Of a stretch of DNA of 14,759 bases, positions 6,359 to 13,251 are shown one piece after another. Every line of letters begins with the position of its first letter. Positions within the stretch are counted from its first letter, which is position 1. The notes under the pieces were generated by a model. That model did not search any database. It was not told where the DNA came from and saw nothing but the letters and a program-made list of their open reading frames with translations. A program made the translations under genes and the position numbers. This DNA comes from an uncultured Lachnospiraceae bacterium (lineage in GTDB: Bacteria; Bacillota; Clostridia; Lachnospirales; Lachnospiraceae): assembly GCA_910584845.1 (NCBI GenBank), contig CAJUDH010000033.1:1-14759 (forward strand), given 5' to 3'.

Positions 6359-8017
6359 TTATGCTGCCTGATTTAATAATTTGCTGCCAATCTCTGCATG
6401 GTACTTGTCTTTTACTGTCAAGGCATCAAATACCGACATTGCCCCGTCAATCCTCAACCGTTTTTCCAGCTTTACGGGCTTCATGCGTGAATCATTTATA
6501 TTTATATCCACCGCCACGTTGAGAAGATGTGATTCTAAAAGTGCGTTATTCCCTATATCATACTTTCCATCTTTCAAATCCCCCTCAAATTCCCGCAATA
6601 TTGGCGTTAAGTTTGTTCCCTGGTACACATCATCCATATGGAATCCGGCCATTGCCATTTCATCCACCAGATCATGCGCCATGTACTTATCATAACCGAC
6701 TTTCAAAGGGCGGATTTTATATATTTTTACAAGGTCAATAAACCACTGGTATACATCTTTATAATCCACTTTATTTTCCCCGGATATTTGCAGGAACCCT
6801 TTATCTTTATACAGGTTATAAGGCACATTGTCTTCGTCTACAGCTTCCGAAAACCTCTTTTTTGGCATAAAGAATTTTGTGATTATATGGTTTTTCCCAT
6901 TCCTGTAAATCACAATGCTTGCGGCGGTAAGGTCCGTTGTCCTGGAAAGGTCTATCCCCCCCACGCAATAACATCCCCGGAAATCTTCAAGTGTAAAATG
7001 GATATTGCTAAAGGATTTATGCACATCTATGTAATCCAACCAGGCAATCGAGTTATTTTGCTTGATGTTGCAATATTTCATTAAGAATTCTGCCTTTTTG
7101 GGCAGCGAACCTTTTGCAATGGCAATCTGTTCTTCGTAAAATGCCACCGAAATGGACACGCCCAAATTTGGGTTGGATTTCTTCAACTCTTCCAGGTTGT
7201 CCCACTTTTCCACATCATCAATGATATACAGAAACGGCAAAATCCTTTTTTCCCTGGAATTCCCTTTTAAGAAAGAGGTTGAACGGGCCATAAGTTCATC
7301 ATATGCCCCGCCATTTATCTTTCCTGCGGTGGATATGGACAAAAGCAAGGGTTGCTTTCTTGCGCCCATTGCGGATGCCATAACCTCGTATTGGTCTATC
7401 CCCTGTTGTCCATACCACGCTTCCATTTCGTCCCCGACTACCATTTGCGGGTTGAAACCGTCCGATTTTTTGGAATTGAAAGCGATCTTTTTGATGGACG
7501 TATTGTATTCTTTTATATAAATATCAGACTGCCGCTTTTTCGTTATGCAATCCAGTTCATCATCACTTTGTACAATCTGATAAAAAGCATCATAAACCAA
7601 ATTTGCCTGATCCAGTTTCGGGGCCAGGAAATAAATCTTTGCGCCATACTCGCCGTCAATATAGGCCATGTATGCGGATATTGCGGCGGCAAAAAGGGAT
7701 TTTCCGTTTTTCCGTGCCACCACAATAAAAACTTCCCGGAATTGCCTATATCCCGTTGACGGGTCCATAATTCCGAATATGGCGGAAACAATTGCTTTCT
7801 GCCACAATTCTAACTTCAACAAATCGTTGCGGCCCTCTGAATGATGGCAAAAATTTTCTATGAATTTTATTGCCTTATTGGCCTTTTTTTCGTTGAATGT
7901 CCATTGCCCGTTCTGTAATCCCTCTACCAAAATTTGATAGATAATTTTTATCCATTTACCAACTGTTACCTGGCCTTTTTGTATGGCTTCCCAATACGCA
8001 AAGATATAATTTCCCAT
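6359..8017 (-). CDS. terL: Terminase large subunit (HK97-like, Terminase_1)
   Basis: 552 residues from the ATG at 8017-8015. The N-terminal ATPase has Walker A ARKNGKS (101-107), Walker B VVGDE (193-197) and coupling motif ISTAG (228-232). The C-terminal RNase H-like nuclease has GGIDLSRTTD (Asp356, Asp362) and a late acidic motif IDGAMSVFDAL (Asp525, Asp531). This is the full, intact domain set at the normal length. The motor pumps DNA into the prohead through the portal and cuts the concatemer. It starts 4 nt after terS, with the HNH gene further upstream, an arrangement common in cos-type phages. Confidence 0.97.
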   Translation of the reverse strand: MGNYIFAYWEAIQKGQVTVGKWIKIIYQILVEGLQNGQWTFNEKKANKAIKFIENFCHHSEGRNDLLKLELWQKAIVSAIFGIMDPSTGYRQFREVFIVVARKNGKSLFAAAISAYMAYIDGEYGAKIYFLAPKLDQANLVYDAFYQIVQSDDELDCITKKRQSDIYIKEYNTSIKKIAFNSKKSDGFNPQMVVGDEMEAWYGQQGIDQYEVMASAMGARKQPLLLSISTAGKINGGAYDELMARSTSFLKGNSREKRILPFLYIIDDVEKWDNLEELKKSNPNLGVSISVAFYEEQIAIAKGSLPKKAEFLMKYCNIKQNNSIAWLDYIDVHKSFSNIHFTLEDFRGCYCVGGIDLSRTTDLTAASIVIYRNGKNHIITKFFMPKKRFSEAVDEDNVPYNLYKDKGFLQISGENKVDYKDVYQWFIDLVKIYKIRPLKVGYDKYMAHDLVDEMAMAGFHMDDVYQGTNLTPILREFEGDLKDGKYDIGNNALLESHLLNVAVDININDSRMKPVKLEKRLRIDGAMSVFDALTVKDKYHAEIGSKLLNQAA

Positions 8018-8021
8018 TCAC

Positions 8022-8411
8022 CTATTCTTCCCTAAGTGATGCCAGCCTGCTTATATTTTTCTTTTCTTTGGGCGGTAAATAATCAATCAGCGTATGGATT
8101 ATTTGGGTATACTGACGGGAATATTTTTCGTAAATTTGGGCGGATGGGTGGGCCTTAATAAATTTTTGTGAAGCGTTCACGGTTTCCGCTGTCAACCCCT
8201 CTTTTTTCAATTCTGCCTTGCATTGCAGACATGCGATTTTCAAAAAGGCAGCTTCTTCAATCAGCGATTTTAAAATGTTTTTCTTGTCCTCATCATCAAT
8301 GCCGGAAAACATGGTTTCAAATTTTGCAATCTCCTTTTTTATCCTGGCATCTGTCAGCATCTTTGGCCTTTTTGGATGTTTCTTCTCGGAAGTTTTTGCA
8401 TCTTCTCCCAT
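8022..8411 (-). CDS. terS: Terminase small subunit, P27-like
   Basis: 129 residues from the ATG at 8411-8409 with a GAGGGGGG SD at 6 nt. A basic N-terminal tail is followed by helices 'KEIAKFETMFSGIDDEDKKNILKSLIEEAAFLKIACLQCKAELKKEGLTAETVNASQKFIKAHPSAQIYEKYSRQYTQIIHTLIDYLPP', a pattern seen in P27-type small terminases. These recognise the packaging site and regulate TerL. The position between HNH and terL supports the call. There is no obvious separate HTH, as is normal for this family. Confidence 0.88.
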   Translation of the reverse strand: MGEDAKTSEKKHPKRPKMLTDARIKKEIAKFETMFSGIDDEDKKNILKSLIEEAAFLKIACLQCKAELKKEGLTAETVNASQKFIKAHPSAQIYEKYSRQYTQIIHTLIDYLPPKEKKNISRLASLREE

Positions 8412-8491
8412 AATTTACCCCCCTCTATGCGCGTGCGGCCCTCAGCGTTTTTTTGAGGTATCTCCCTCGGTTCTTTTCGGCCTTTTAAAAA
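8412..8491. other. HNH-terS gap; candidate packaging (cos) region
   Basis: About 80 bp with unusual runs: C6/G7 at 8495-8508, a further C5 run (8515-8519), and CCTCA/TGAGG arms around AAAAAAACGC (minus strand). In cos phages with an HNH-TerS-TerL module the cos site is usually near here. The sequence alone does not identify the cleavage point. Confidence 0.25.
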
Positions 8492-8510
8492 TCACCCCCC
8501 TGGGGGGGAT
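8486..8510 (-). terminator. Rho-independent terminator-like hairpin at the HNH stop
   Basis: On the minus strand ATCCCCC (8510-8504) can pair with GGGGG plus GAT (to 8492) around a C/A/G loop, with one unpaired T. TTTTT follows at 8490-8486 (part of TGATTTTTA). The HNH stop codon lies in the 3' arm. If it works, terS and later genes need readthrough, antitermination or their own promoter. Confidence 0.5.
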
Positions 8511-8812
8511 ATTTCCCCCGGCGGAAGCAAAGAGCCGTCCTCTGCAAATGTATAGCGTGTATTTTCTTTCCGTTTATGTTCCTTGTTGTGGCAATCTTCA
8601 CACAGCAATTCAAGGTTGCTAAAGGAAAATGTAATGCGTGGGTCATTTATATTTTTAGGTGTGATATGTTTCTTGTGGTGTACAACCTTTCCCGGTACAA
8701 ATTCCCCGGATGCCTTGCATCTTTCACACAATCCATTTACCCGTTGGATATATGCAAGCCTTGTTTTCTTCCAGGCTTCAGACGTATAGAAAAGCTTTGC
8801 ATATTCTTTCAT
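8492..8812 (-). CDS. HNH endonuclease (packaging-associated)
   Basis: 106 residues from the ATG at 8812-8810 (SD AAAGGGG, 9 nt); a TTG at 8830 is in frame but overlaps the SD. The HNH domain is complete: CERCKASGEFVPGKVVHHKKHITP (Cys29, Cys32, His45/His46) and NLELLCEDCHNKEHKR (Asn67, Cys71, Cys74, His75, His79), giving two zinc-binding CxxC pairs and the catalytic beta-beta-alpha-metal fold. HNH proteins next to TerS/TerL in HK97-like phages assist cos cleavage by terminase. The C-terminus (PPGEISPPGG) is encoded by the C/G-rich run that forms the terminator-like hairpin. Confidence 0.92.
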   Translation of the reverse strand: MKEYAKLFYTSEAWKKTRLAYIQRVNGLCERCKASGEFVPGKVVHHKKHITPKNINDPRITFSFSNLELLCEDCHNKEHKRKENTRYTFAEDGSLLPPGEISPPGG

Positions 8813-8839
8813 GGCTTCATCCCCTTTCAAGGTTAATAT

Positions 8840-8845
8840 ATTATA
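8840..8845 (-). promoter_or_regulatory. Candidate late promoter -10 box
   Basis: A perfect TATAAT (8845-8840, minus strand) lies in the gap between the upstream gene and the HNH gene, about 28 nt before the HNH ATG. No TTGACA-like -35 exists 16-18 nt upstream (CGGGTC there). Phage late promoters that need an activator often lack a -35, so this may be the start of the packaging and structural operon. Confidence 0.35.
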
Positions 8846-8854
8846 AGCGGATCC

Positions 8855-9337
8855 TTAATTCTGACCCGCTTTCTTTCCTGCCGCTATTGGTGCCTGTATC
8901 AATGTTCCACATCCTTCTTTCCTTTCTTCGCCTGCTGCCGCCGTGGCTTCATTCCTGCCGCCCGGTTCTTTTGGCGGAACCATTCCCAGGTTATCCGCTA
9001 CGGCCAATATAAATTCGTTTCGGTAATCGTAGAATTGCCGCCGCCCGCAATATGTTTCCCCTATGTACTCATAAGGTGTGGAAAGCACAATGGACTTGTA
9101 TATTTTTTCCTGTACCTGCCGCCTGATGGTTGGGCTTGTGATATTCCCGCATGATGAAGCCAGGGCATCCGCAATGGCTCTGGCTGCCAGTACATCAAAT
9201 TCTGATTCCTTATGGTACCGGATTCTCTTTTTTCTTTTCTCGTTGCCTTGTATCAAACGCTTTGCAACATCCTTTATATCTTCATCCATTTTGGAAACGC
9301 CCACCAATGCCTCCCCCAATCCTGTATTATTCTTCAA
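8855..9337 (-). CDS. Hypothetical phage protein
   Basis: 160 residues from a TTG at 9337-9335, which has AAAGG 6 nt upstream; a GTG at 9304 behind GGGGGAGG or the ATG at 9289 are alternatives. I do not recognise the family. The sequence is helical and basic at the start (KRLIQGNEKRKKRIRYHKESEFDVLAARAIADALASSCGNITSPTIRRQVQEKI). A more conserved-looking block follows (STPYEYIGETYCGRRQFYDYRNEFILAVADNLGMV), then a low-complexity Ala/Gly/Glu tail. There is no signal peptide or membrane segment. It is the last gene before the HNH/packaging block, where late regulators sometimes lie, but I see no clear DNA-binding motif. The start overlaps the previous gene. Confidence 0.7.
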   Translation of the reverse strand: MKNNTGLGEALVGVSKMDEDIKDVAKRLIQGNEKRKKRIRYHKESEFDVLAARAIADALASSCGNITSPTIRRQVQEKIYKSIVLSTPYEYIGETYCGRRQFYDYRNEFILAVADNLGMVPPKEPGGRNEATAAAGEERKEGCGTLIQAPIAAGKKAGQN

Positions 9338-9800
9338 AACTTGCCTTTACCATTTCGGTGCGTTCCACCTTAATTGAACCTTTTGCCATCCTGGAAACCC
9401 TTGCCTTTATGCCCTGCCCTACGTCTATCGTTATGCCTTTCATGGCCTTTTCCTCTATGGCATCCACGGCACGGGACATGATATTAACCACACCCTGGTC
9501 TATGGGTTTTTCCGCTGTGCTGCTAAATAGCTCTTCAATGCGGCTCTTGGCTTTCTGTACCCGTTCCTTGCTTTCTGCATACTTCTTGGCTTCCTCACAC
9601 TGGCATCTGCACGTCACCGCTTCGTTTACTTCATCCTGGCACCATCCTATCATGGTATGGACAACGCCGCCCTGGCCACAAAAGTGGCAATATCCCGTCT
9701 GGCTCTCCACACCCTCCGGCATTTCCCGGCCCTCTTCCTGCCCCATCCCCTCCAAATCCCCTCCTGGTATCGCATGGCCGCCATCCGTCTTTTTCTTCAT
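9327..9800 (-). CDS. Cys-rich (zinc-binding-like) phage protein, unknown function
   Basis: 157 residues, ATG 9800-9798 in an ATGA overlap with the nuclease gene, SD AAAGGGGGG. The first 35 residues are Gly/Glu-rich and disordered. A Cys cluster follows: CHFCGQ (Cys38, Cys41), Cys54, then CRCQC (Cys64, 66, 68), consistent with a small zinc finger or ribbon. The rest is a long helix (EEAKKYAESKERVQKAKSRIEELF) and a small alpha/beta end (GITIDVGQGIKARVSRMAKGSIKVERTEMVKASF). Co-translation with the VRR-NUC gene suggests a shared DNA-related role. That role is inferred only, and no specific function can be given. Confidence 0.75.
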   Translation of the reverse strand: MKKKTDGGHAIPGGDLEGMGQEEGREMPEGVESQTGYCHFCGQGGVVHTMIGWCQDEVNEAVTCRCQCEEAKKYAESKERVQKAKSRIEELFSSTAEKPIDQGVVNIMSRAVDAIEEKAMKGITIDVGQGIKARVSRMAKGSIKVERTEMVKASFEE

Positions 9801-10543
9801 CGCCGCTCCCCCCTTTCCTTTCCCTGGCCATAGGCATCCATGGCAACGGTAAGGACCGCCGCCGACTGCTCCACGGTCAACTGTTTTCCCGCTACCAGAA
9901 ATGCCAGGTTCTTGTTTATGGTTTCCAAGGTATCTCCCAGCGTCATGTTCTTTAGCGGCTTCCCGGTGGAGAGGCCTACAATGGCCTTTATTATCGGCGC
10001 CTTGAAATAACCTTCCACCGCTGCCATGTTGGCGTTTATGGTGCTTTCCGCCCGTGTCGGCATATGCCGTTCACACCTCCGGCAATCCCCCCGGCAGAAC
10101 ATACGCCCCATAGGCACGCCGCCACATTTCCCGTCAATCCACAGGGCCTTCAGACACTTGGCAAGCTGCACCTTTCCTGGTTCCTGCAAATAGTCCAGGA
10201 TTTCCGCCTTTGCTTCCTCCGCCCCATGGCATACTGCTGTCTTATAGCCCTGCTGCCGCAGCCCGGCCATAAATGCTTCCTGCTCCGGCGTTGCTTTGTT
10301 CCGCCCATACTTCATTTCCAGATAAAGGCCATGGAAATTATGGCTTGCTACTGGCAAGCACACATCCGGCACACCGCTTTTCAGCCCCATGGCCTTTAAT
10401 ACTGCACCATTTGCCCTCTTCCCCTCGTTTGGGACGTGGTACATAAGGGAAAGGCACGGCAGGGCATGTGTATTGTTCCTGGCCCACACGAAAAGGGCCA
10501 TCTGCTCCGTGGTTTCCCCTTTCTTCATGTTCTGCATCCTCAC
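9797..10543 (-). CDS. VRR-NUC domain nuclease with extra Cys-rich C-terminal region
   Basis: 248 residues from a GTG at 10543-10541 with SD AGGAGG 8 nt upstream. Residues ~34-118 are a clear VRR-NUC (PD-(D/E)xK-type) domain: 'YHVPNEGKRANGAVLKAMGLKSGVPDVCLPVA', 'HGLYLEMKYGRNKATPEQEAFMAGLRQQGYKTAVCHGAEEAKAEIL'. Candidate catalytic residues are Glu40, Asp60, Glu76 and Lys78. Stand-alone phage VRR-NUC proteins are usually 90-130 residues. Here about 130 more follow: a Cys/His cluster (CGGVPMGRMFCRGDCRRCERH, Cys140, 150, 154, 157 and His160) and a helical tail (MTLGDTLETINKNLAFLVAGKQLTVEQSAAVLTVAMDAYGQG). VRR-NUC enzymes act on branched DNA. It lies 12 nt downstream of parB, so it may join the replication/partition operon. 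Confidence 0.88.
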   Translation of the reverse strand: MRMQNMKKGETTEQMALFVWARNNTHALPCLSLMYHVPNEGKRANGAVLKAMGLKSGVPDVCLPVASHNFHGLYLEMKYGRNKATPEQEAFMAGLRQQGYKTAVCHGAEEAKAEILDYLQEPGKVQLAKCLKALWIDGKCGGVPMGRMFCRGDCRRCERHMPTRAESTINANMAAVEGYFKAPIIKAIVGLSTGKPLKNMTLGDTLETINKNLAFLVAGKQLTVEQSAAVLTVAMDAYGQGKERGERR

Positions 10544-10555
10544 TTTCCTAACCTC

Positions 10556-11476
10556 CTATTCCTCCTCAATGGCATATTCCCGTTTACGCCGCTTTAGGTC
10601 CTCCAACATCCTTTCCAGGATGCCCATTTCCTCTTCATTCAGCCAGGTATAATATTTTTCAATCATCTTTATGGCGTGGAGTTTCCGGGCGTTTTCCTTT
10701 TCCTCTTCGGTTGTGTCGGTATCCGACACATTTGCTTCCCTGGTATCCCCTTCCTTGGCCTTACGGTGCTTTTTTTCTTCGGCCATGGCCCTTATTTCCT
10801 CCGCACCCATGCCGCCCTTGTCCTCGGAAGCCTTCGCAATCTCTTTTTGTGTCCCCTTGTCCGCCCTGGATGCTTCCATTGCCGCCGTAATTCCCATGTT
10901 GCCTTTCTGGAACTGTTCTTTCACTTCCAGCGTGGCATTCTGCTCTATGGTGTTAAGGGTCCTTATCTTCGGCACGCTCTCCCCCATCACCGCCGCCACA
11001 TAGTCCCGGACCCTTTTCCCGGATTCCAGGGCAAGTAAGCCCCCTTTCCGTGCCTGGGTCAATACCTCTTTCCAGTCCGCCGCCTGGGTCATAAGGTCAT
11101 AGTCCGACATTTTGCGGTTGAACGTGTTGCCGATTAAAAGCGCAATCCTAAATTCTATTTCCGTCATATCCTTGTAGCGGCATGGGACGGTTTCAAATTC
11201 TTCTTTCCCCTCCGCCACAAGTATTTTGATGCCGCCAAGGCGGCGGTGGCCGGAAACAAGCCAGTATTCCCCATTCACACGCCCCATTACAAGGGGCTGC
11301 TGCAACCCGTCCATTTCAATGCCCGTGGCTATTTCCTGCAATTCGTCCATGCTGTATTTGTTATGCTTTGTCACGATAATGTCCCGGTAATCCAGACTGA
11401 TTTCCCGGTAATCCTTGTTTTCCCCTGCTTCCGCCCTGGTTGTGGCATTCACAACATCCAGAATATTAAACCCCAT
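10556..11476 (-). CDS. parB: ParB-like partition protein
   Basis: 306 residues, ATG 11476-11474, 3 nt after parA, SD AGGGGG. The N-terminal ParB/Srx fold carries box I GLQQPLVMGRVNGEYWLVSGHRRLGGIKIL, with the SGHRR nucleotide-binding motif (75-79) in place of the more common GERR, and box II GNTFNRKMSDYDLM (116-129). A helical central part follows (KRVRDYVAAVMGESVPKIRTLNTIEQNATLEVKEQF...GITAAMEASRADKGTQKEIA), as in the DNA-binding domain. A charged linker (EKKHRKAKEGDTREANVSDTDTTEEEKE) and a helical C-terminal end for dimerisation complete it. ParB binds parS and loads ParA for segregation. The gene contains a 19-bp palindrome. Confidence 0.9.
   Translation of the reverse strand: MGFNILDVVNATTRAEAGENKDYREISLDYRDIIVTKHNKYSMDELQEIATGIEMDGLQQPLVMGRVNGEYWLVSGHRRLGGIKILVAEGKEEFETVPCRYKDMTEIEFRIALLIGNTFNRKMSDYDLMTQAADWKEVLTQARKGGLLALESGKRVRDYVAAVMGESVPKIRTLNTIEQNATLEVKEQFQKGNMGITAAMEASRADKGTQKEIAKASEDKGGMGAEEIRAMAEEKKHRKAKEGDTREANVSDTDTTEEEKENARKLHAIKMIEKYYTWLNEEEMGILERMLEDLKRRKREYAIEEE
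10712..10730. repeat. 19-bp palindrome inside parB, candidate parS
   Basis: TGTGTCGG (10712-10719) and CCGACACA (10723-10730) are exact inverted complements around TAT. The site encodes residues ~249-255 of ParB, in the variable charged linker where sequence is not strongly constrained. parS sites are short inverted repeats often located in or next to parAB. A CCGACAC half-site recurs beside another palindrome (10058-10069) in the next gene. Binding is untested. Confidence 0.4.
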
Positions 11477-11479
11477 CCC

Positions 11480-12298
11480 TTACCCCCTTTCCCCCGCTGC
11501 CAGGTGCCCAAATTTCTGCACATACTCCGCCACAAAGGCTTTATAATCCTGGGCGGCTCCGCTACGTACACTGTAGCGTGCTGGTGTCTGGTGGTAAAAT
11601 GTGGCATCCTTAGCCTTTGTGGAATGTCTAATTTTCTGGATGAAAACGGGGCATCCGCTCTTTGCCCTCAACCAACTTTCCGCCGCTTCGCTTGTGTCCG
11701 ACTTCTCATAGTCCGTAATAAGCACCCCAGCAATCCTGGCCTTTCGGTTCAATGCCTTAACCTGGTTTATCTGCCCTACCAGTTCTTCCAGGCCGTCCAA
11801 CGAATAGGCATCCAGGCACACGGGAATGATGATTTCATGGGTTGCCACCATGGCGTTTATGACGTTCATCCCCAGGTCTGGCGGATTGTCTATGATGCAA
11901 TAGTCATATTGTCCAGACACTTCCCCCAGGGCGGTTTTATATCGGCCATGCTGTGCATGGTTCTGGTCTGCCTTCACGGCAAGTTCCGCCAACTCCATGA
12001 AATAGTTACATGGTATTACATCCAGCCTTTCGTTTGCGGCAATCCCAGTAATCCTCCGAATAGTGCTTTCCTCCATGTGGCCAGTCCGCATAATCTGGCA
12101 CGCTTCCGCTTCCTGATCCCGGTTGTATACCTCAAACATACGGGAAGCATTCCCCTGCTTGTCATTGTCAAACAACAATACCCTGCTGCCAGGCCGCTTT
12201 CTTCCCTTGTCCCCCTCCGCCAACAGTTCCGCCATAGAAACGGCGGTGGTGGTCTTGGCACACCCACCCTTTAAGTTGATGATTGATACAACTTTCAT
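11480..12298 (-). CDS. parA: ParA-type partition ATPase
   Basis: 272 residues from the ATG at 12298-12296, in an ATGA overlap with rep, with AAGGAG upstream. The protein opens directly with the deviant Walker A motif (KGGCAKTT, 10-17), has Walker A' DNDKQGN (44-50) and Walker B CIIDNPPDLG (134-143). It lacks the N-terminal HTH extension of type Ia ParA, so it is of the short type. ParA binds DNA non-specifically in its ATP form and ParB stimulates its ATPase to move the replicon. 'IKNLKGGCAKTTTAV'-like spacing and length fit active plasmid ParA proteins. Downstream parB is 3 nt away, so both should be co-translated. Confidence 0.95.
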   Translation of the reverse strand: MKVVSIINLKGGCAKTTTAVSMAELLAEGDKGRKRPGSRVLLFDNDKQGNASRMFEVYNRDQEAEACQIMRTGHMEESTIRRITGIAANERLDVIPCNYFMELAELAVKADQNHAQHGRYKTALGEVSGQYDYCIIDNPPDLGMNVINAMVATHEIIIPVCLDAYSLDGLEELVGQINQVKALNRKARIAGVLITDYEKSDTSEAAESWLRAKSGCPVFIQKIRHSTKAKDATFYHQTPARYSVRSGAAQDYKAFVAEYVQKFGHLAAGERG

Positions 12299-13197
12299 TT
12301 TTTCGGTTTCTCCTTCCCTTTGCCCCGCTTTTTAATCATACGGGCATATATGTAAAAGGCAGCCACTTTATCATTGTGCATTACTTCCGCATCCAGGAAC
12401 GTGTAACCAGGGTACGCCTTTTCCATCTGCTCTTTTAATTTCTCATAATCCCTAACCATGCTATTTATTTTTGGCCTGCTGAATTTCCCATAACTCCTGG
12501 TTGGTGCATCCGGCTTTTGTAAGTTCTTTGACGGGCACCAACGCTTTGTACCGTGTGGGTTTTGGGAAATATATGTTGCTATTCCCGTAATCAGAAAATC
12601 ATCATCCGGCTTTATTCTCCGGGTATTCTTTCTTTCACAATTCTTCCATAGTTCCTCCAGTTCATCACGGTCCACCCCGTCCCCAGTCATAATGATGTGA
12701 AAGTGCGGCCTGGTTTTCTCCCCCCCATATGCTAATATGTAAATATATTTTATGTTTTCTTTCCCGGCTTTCCGGCGGCGGTAATTTATCCGTGCAATGA
12801 AGTTCTTTATATCCTTCTTGGCCGCTTCTATGTCCTGCGGCATATGGCCATCATCCCACCCAAAAGTTGCCCATATGTCCCCTTTACCAAAATTTATATT
12901 GACAAGGCGTATAAGGTAACGGCGGGCGTTCTTATCGTTAAGGTTTTTTTGTGACGGTTTGGTTTCCCTCTTCTTTGCTGTCTTTGGCATATCTGCTTTA
13001 TCTTTGAATGATGGATAAACCATAGATTCCACCATTTCAGTACCACTTTTTTCATTCCTGGATTTTATGGTTGTGGTCCGATACAGACAATCCACTTTTC
13101 TATCCTGCATCAACCTTTCTAACTCCCATTCTTCCATTGTATTAATCTGCTTTTGGTATGCCTCTTCGTAATCGTAATTATCGTAGGTCTTTCCCAT
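12295..13197 (-). CDS. rep: HUH-type rolling-circle replication initiator (Rep)
   Basis: 300 residues from the ATG at 13197-13195 with AAAGGCGGG SD. The HUH motif is explicit: RPHFHIIMTGDG, His165-Phe166-His167, after an upstream beta element (DIWATFGWDDGHMP, 107-120, motif I) and the strand KYIYILAYGGEKT. A candidate catalytic Tyr lies in GIATYISQNPHGTKRW (Tyr209), at the usual spacing in an alpha helix; only one such Tyr is seen, pointing to a single-Tyr Rep. HUH Reps nick the double-strand origin, become covalently bound and prime rolling-circle replication. This one resembles the Rep-like proteins of small plasmids and microviruses more than typical caudovirus replicases. The gene overlaps parA. 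The N-terminal ~85 residues and the basic tail (KKRGKGKEKPKK) are unassigned. Confidence 0.85.
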   Translation of the reverse strand: MGKTYDNYDYEEAYQKQINTMEEWELERLMQDRKVDCLYRTTTIKSRNEKSGTEMVESMVYPSFKDKADMPKTAKKRETKPSQKNLNDKNARRYLIRLVNINFGKGDIWATFGWDDGHMPQDIEAAKKDIKNFIARINYRRRKAGKENIKYIYILAYGGEKTRPHFHIIMTGDGVDRDELEELWKNCERKNTRRIKPDDDFLITGIATYISQNPHGTKRWCPSKNLQKPDAPTRSYGKFSRPKINSMVRDYEKLKEQMEKAYPGYTFLDAEVMHNDKVAAFYIYARMIKKRGKGKEKPKK

Positions 13198-13251
13198 GTC
13201 TTCCCGCCTTTATCTATATAAAAATCCCTTTCCCTCATTTGTTAATACCCA

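Noticed and set aside
6319..8868. 11-bp direct repeat ATTCTGACCCG at 6319-6329 and 8858-8868
   Set aside because: It is short, one copy encodes the end of a protein (GQN plus stop), and no third copy or symmetric arrangement was seen; probably chance.
9151..9852. Plus-strand ORF (233 aa)
   Set aside because: It covers parts of three minus-strand genes with good SDs, and its composition (Ser, Pro, Trp rich) is shadow-like.
11560..11578. CGCTAC/GTAGCG inverted repeat in parA
   Set aside because: Only 6-bp arms with a 7-nt spacer inside coding sequence, which is expected by chance and weaker than the palindrome in parB.
11246..12274. Long plus-strand ORF (342 aa) antisense to parA and parB
   Set aside because: It lies opposite clear ParA and the ParB N-terminus, has a Cys/His/Pro-rich composition typical of antisense frames of GC-biased genes, and has no family resemblance.
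13140..13240. Alternative minus-strand reading MRERDFYIDKGGKTWERP starting upstream of rep
   Set aside because: It is out of frame with Rep, overlaps its first codons, ends after about 39 residues and has no family signature.
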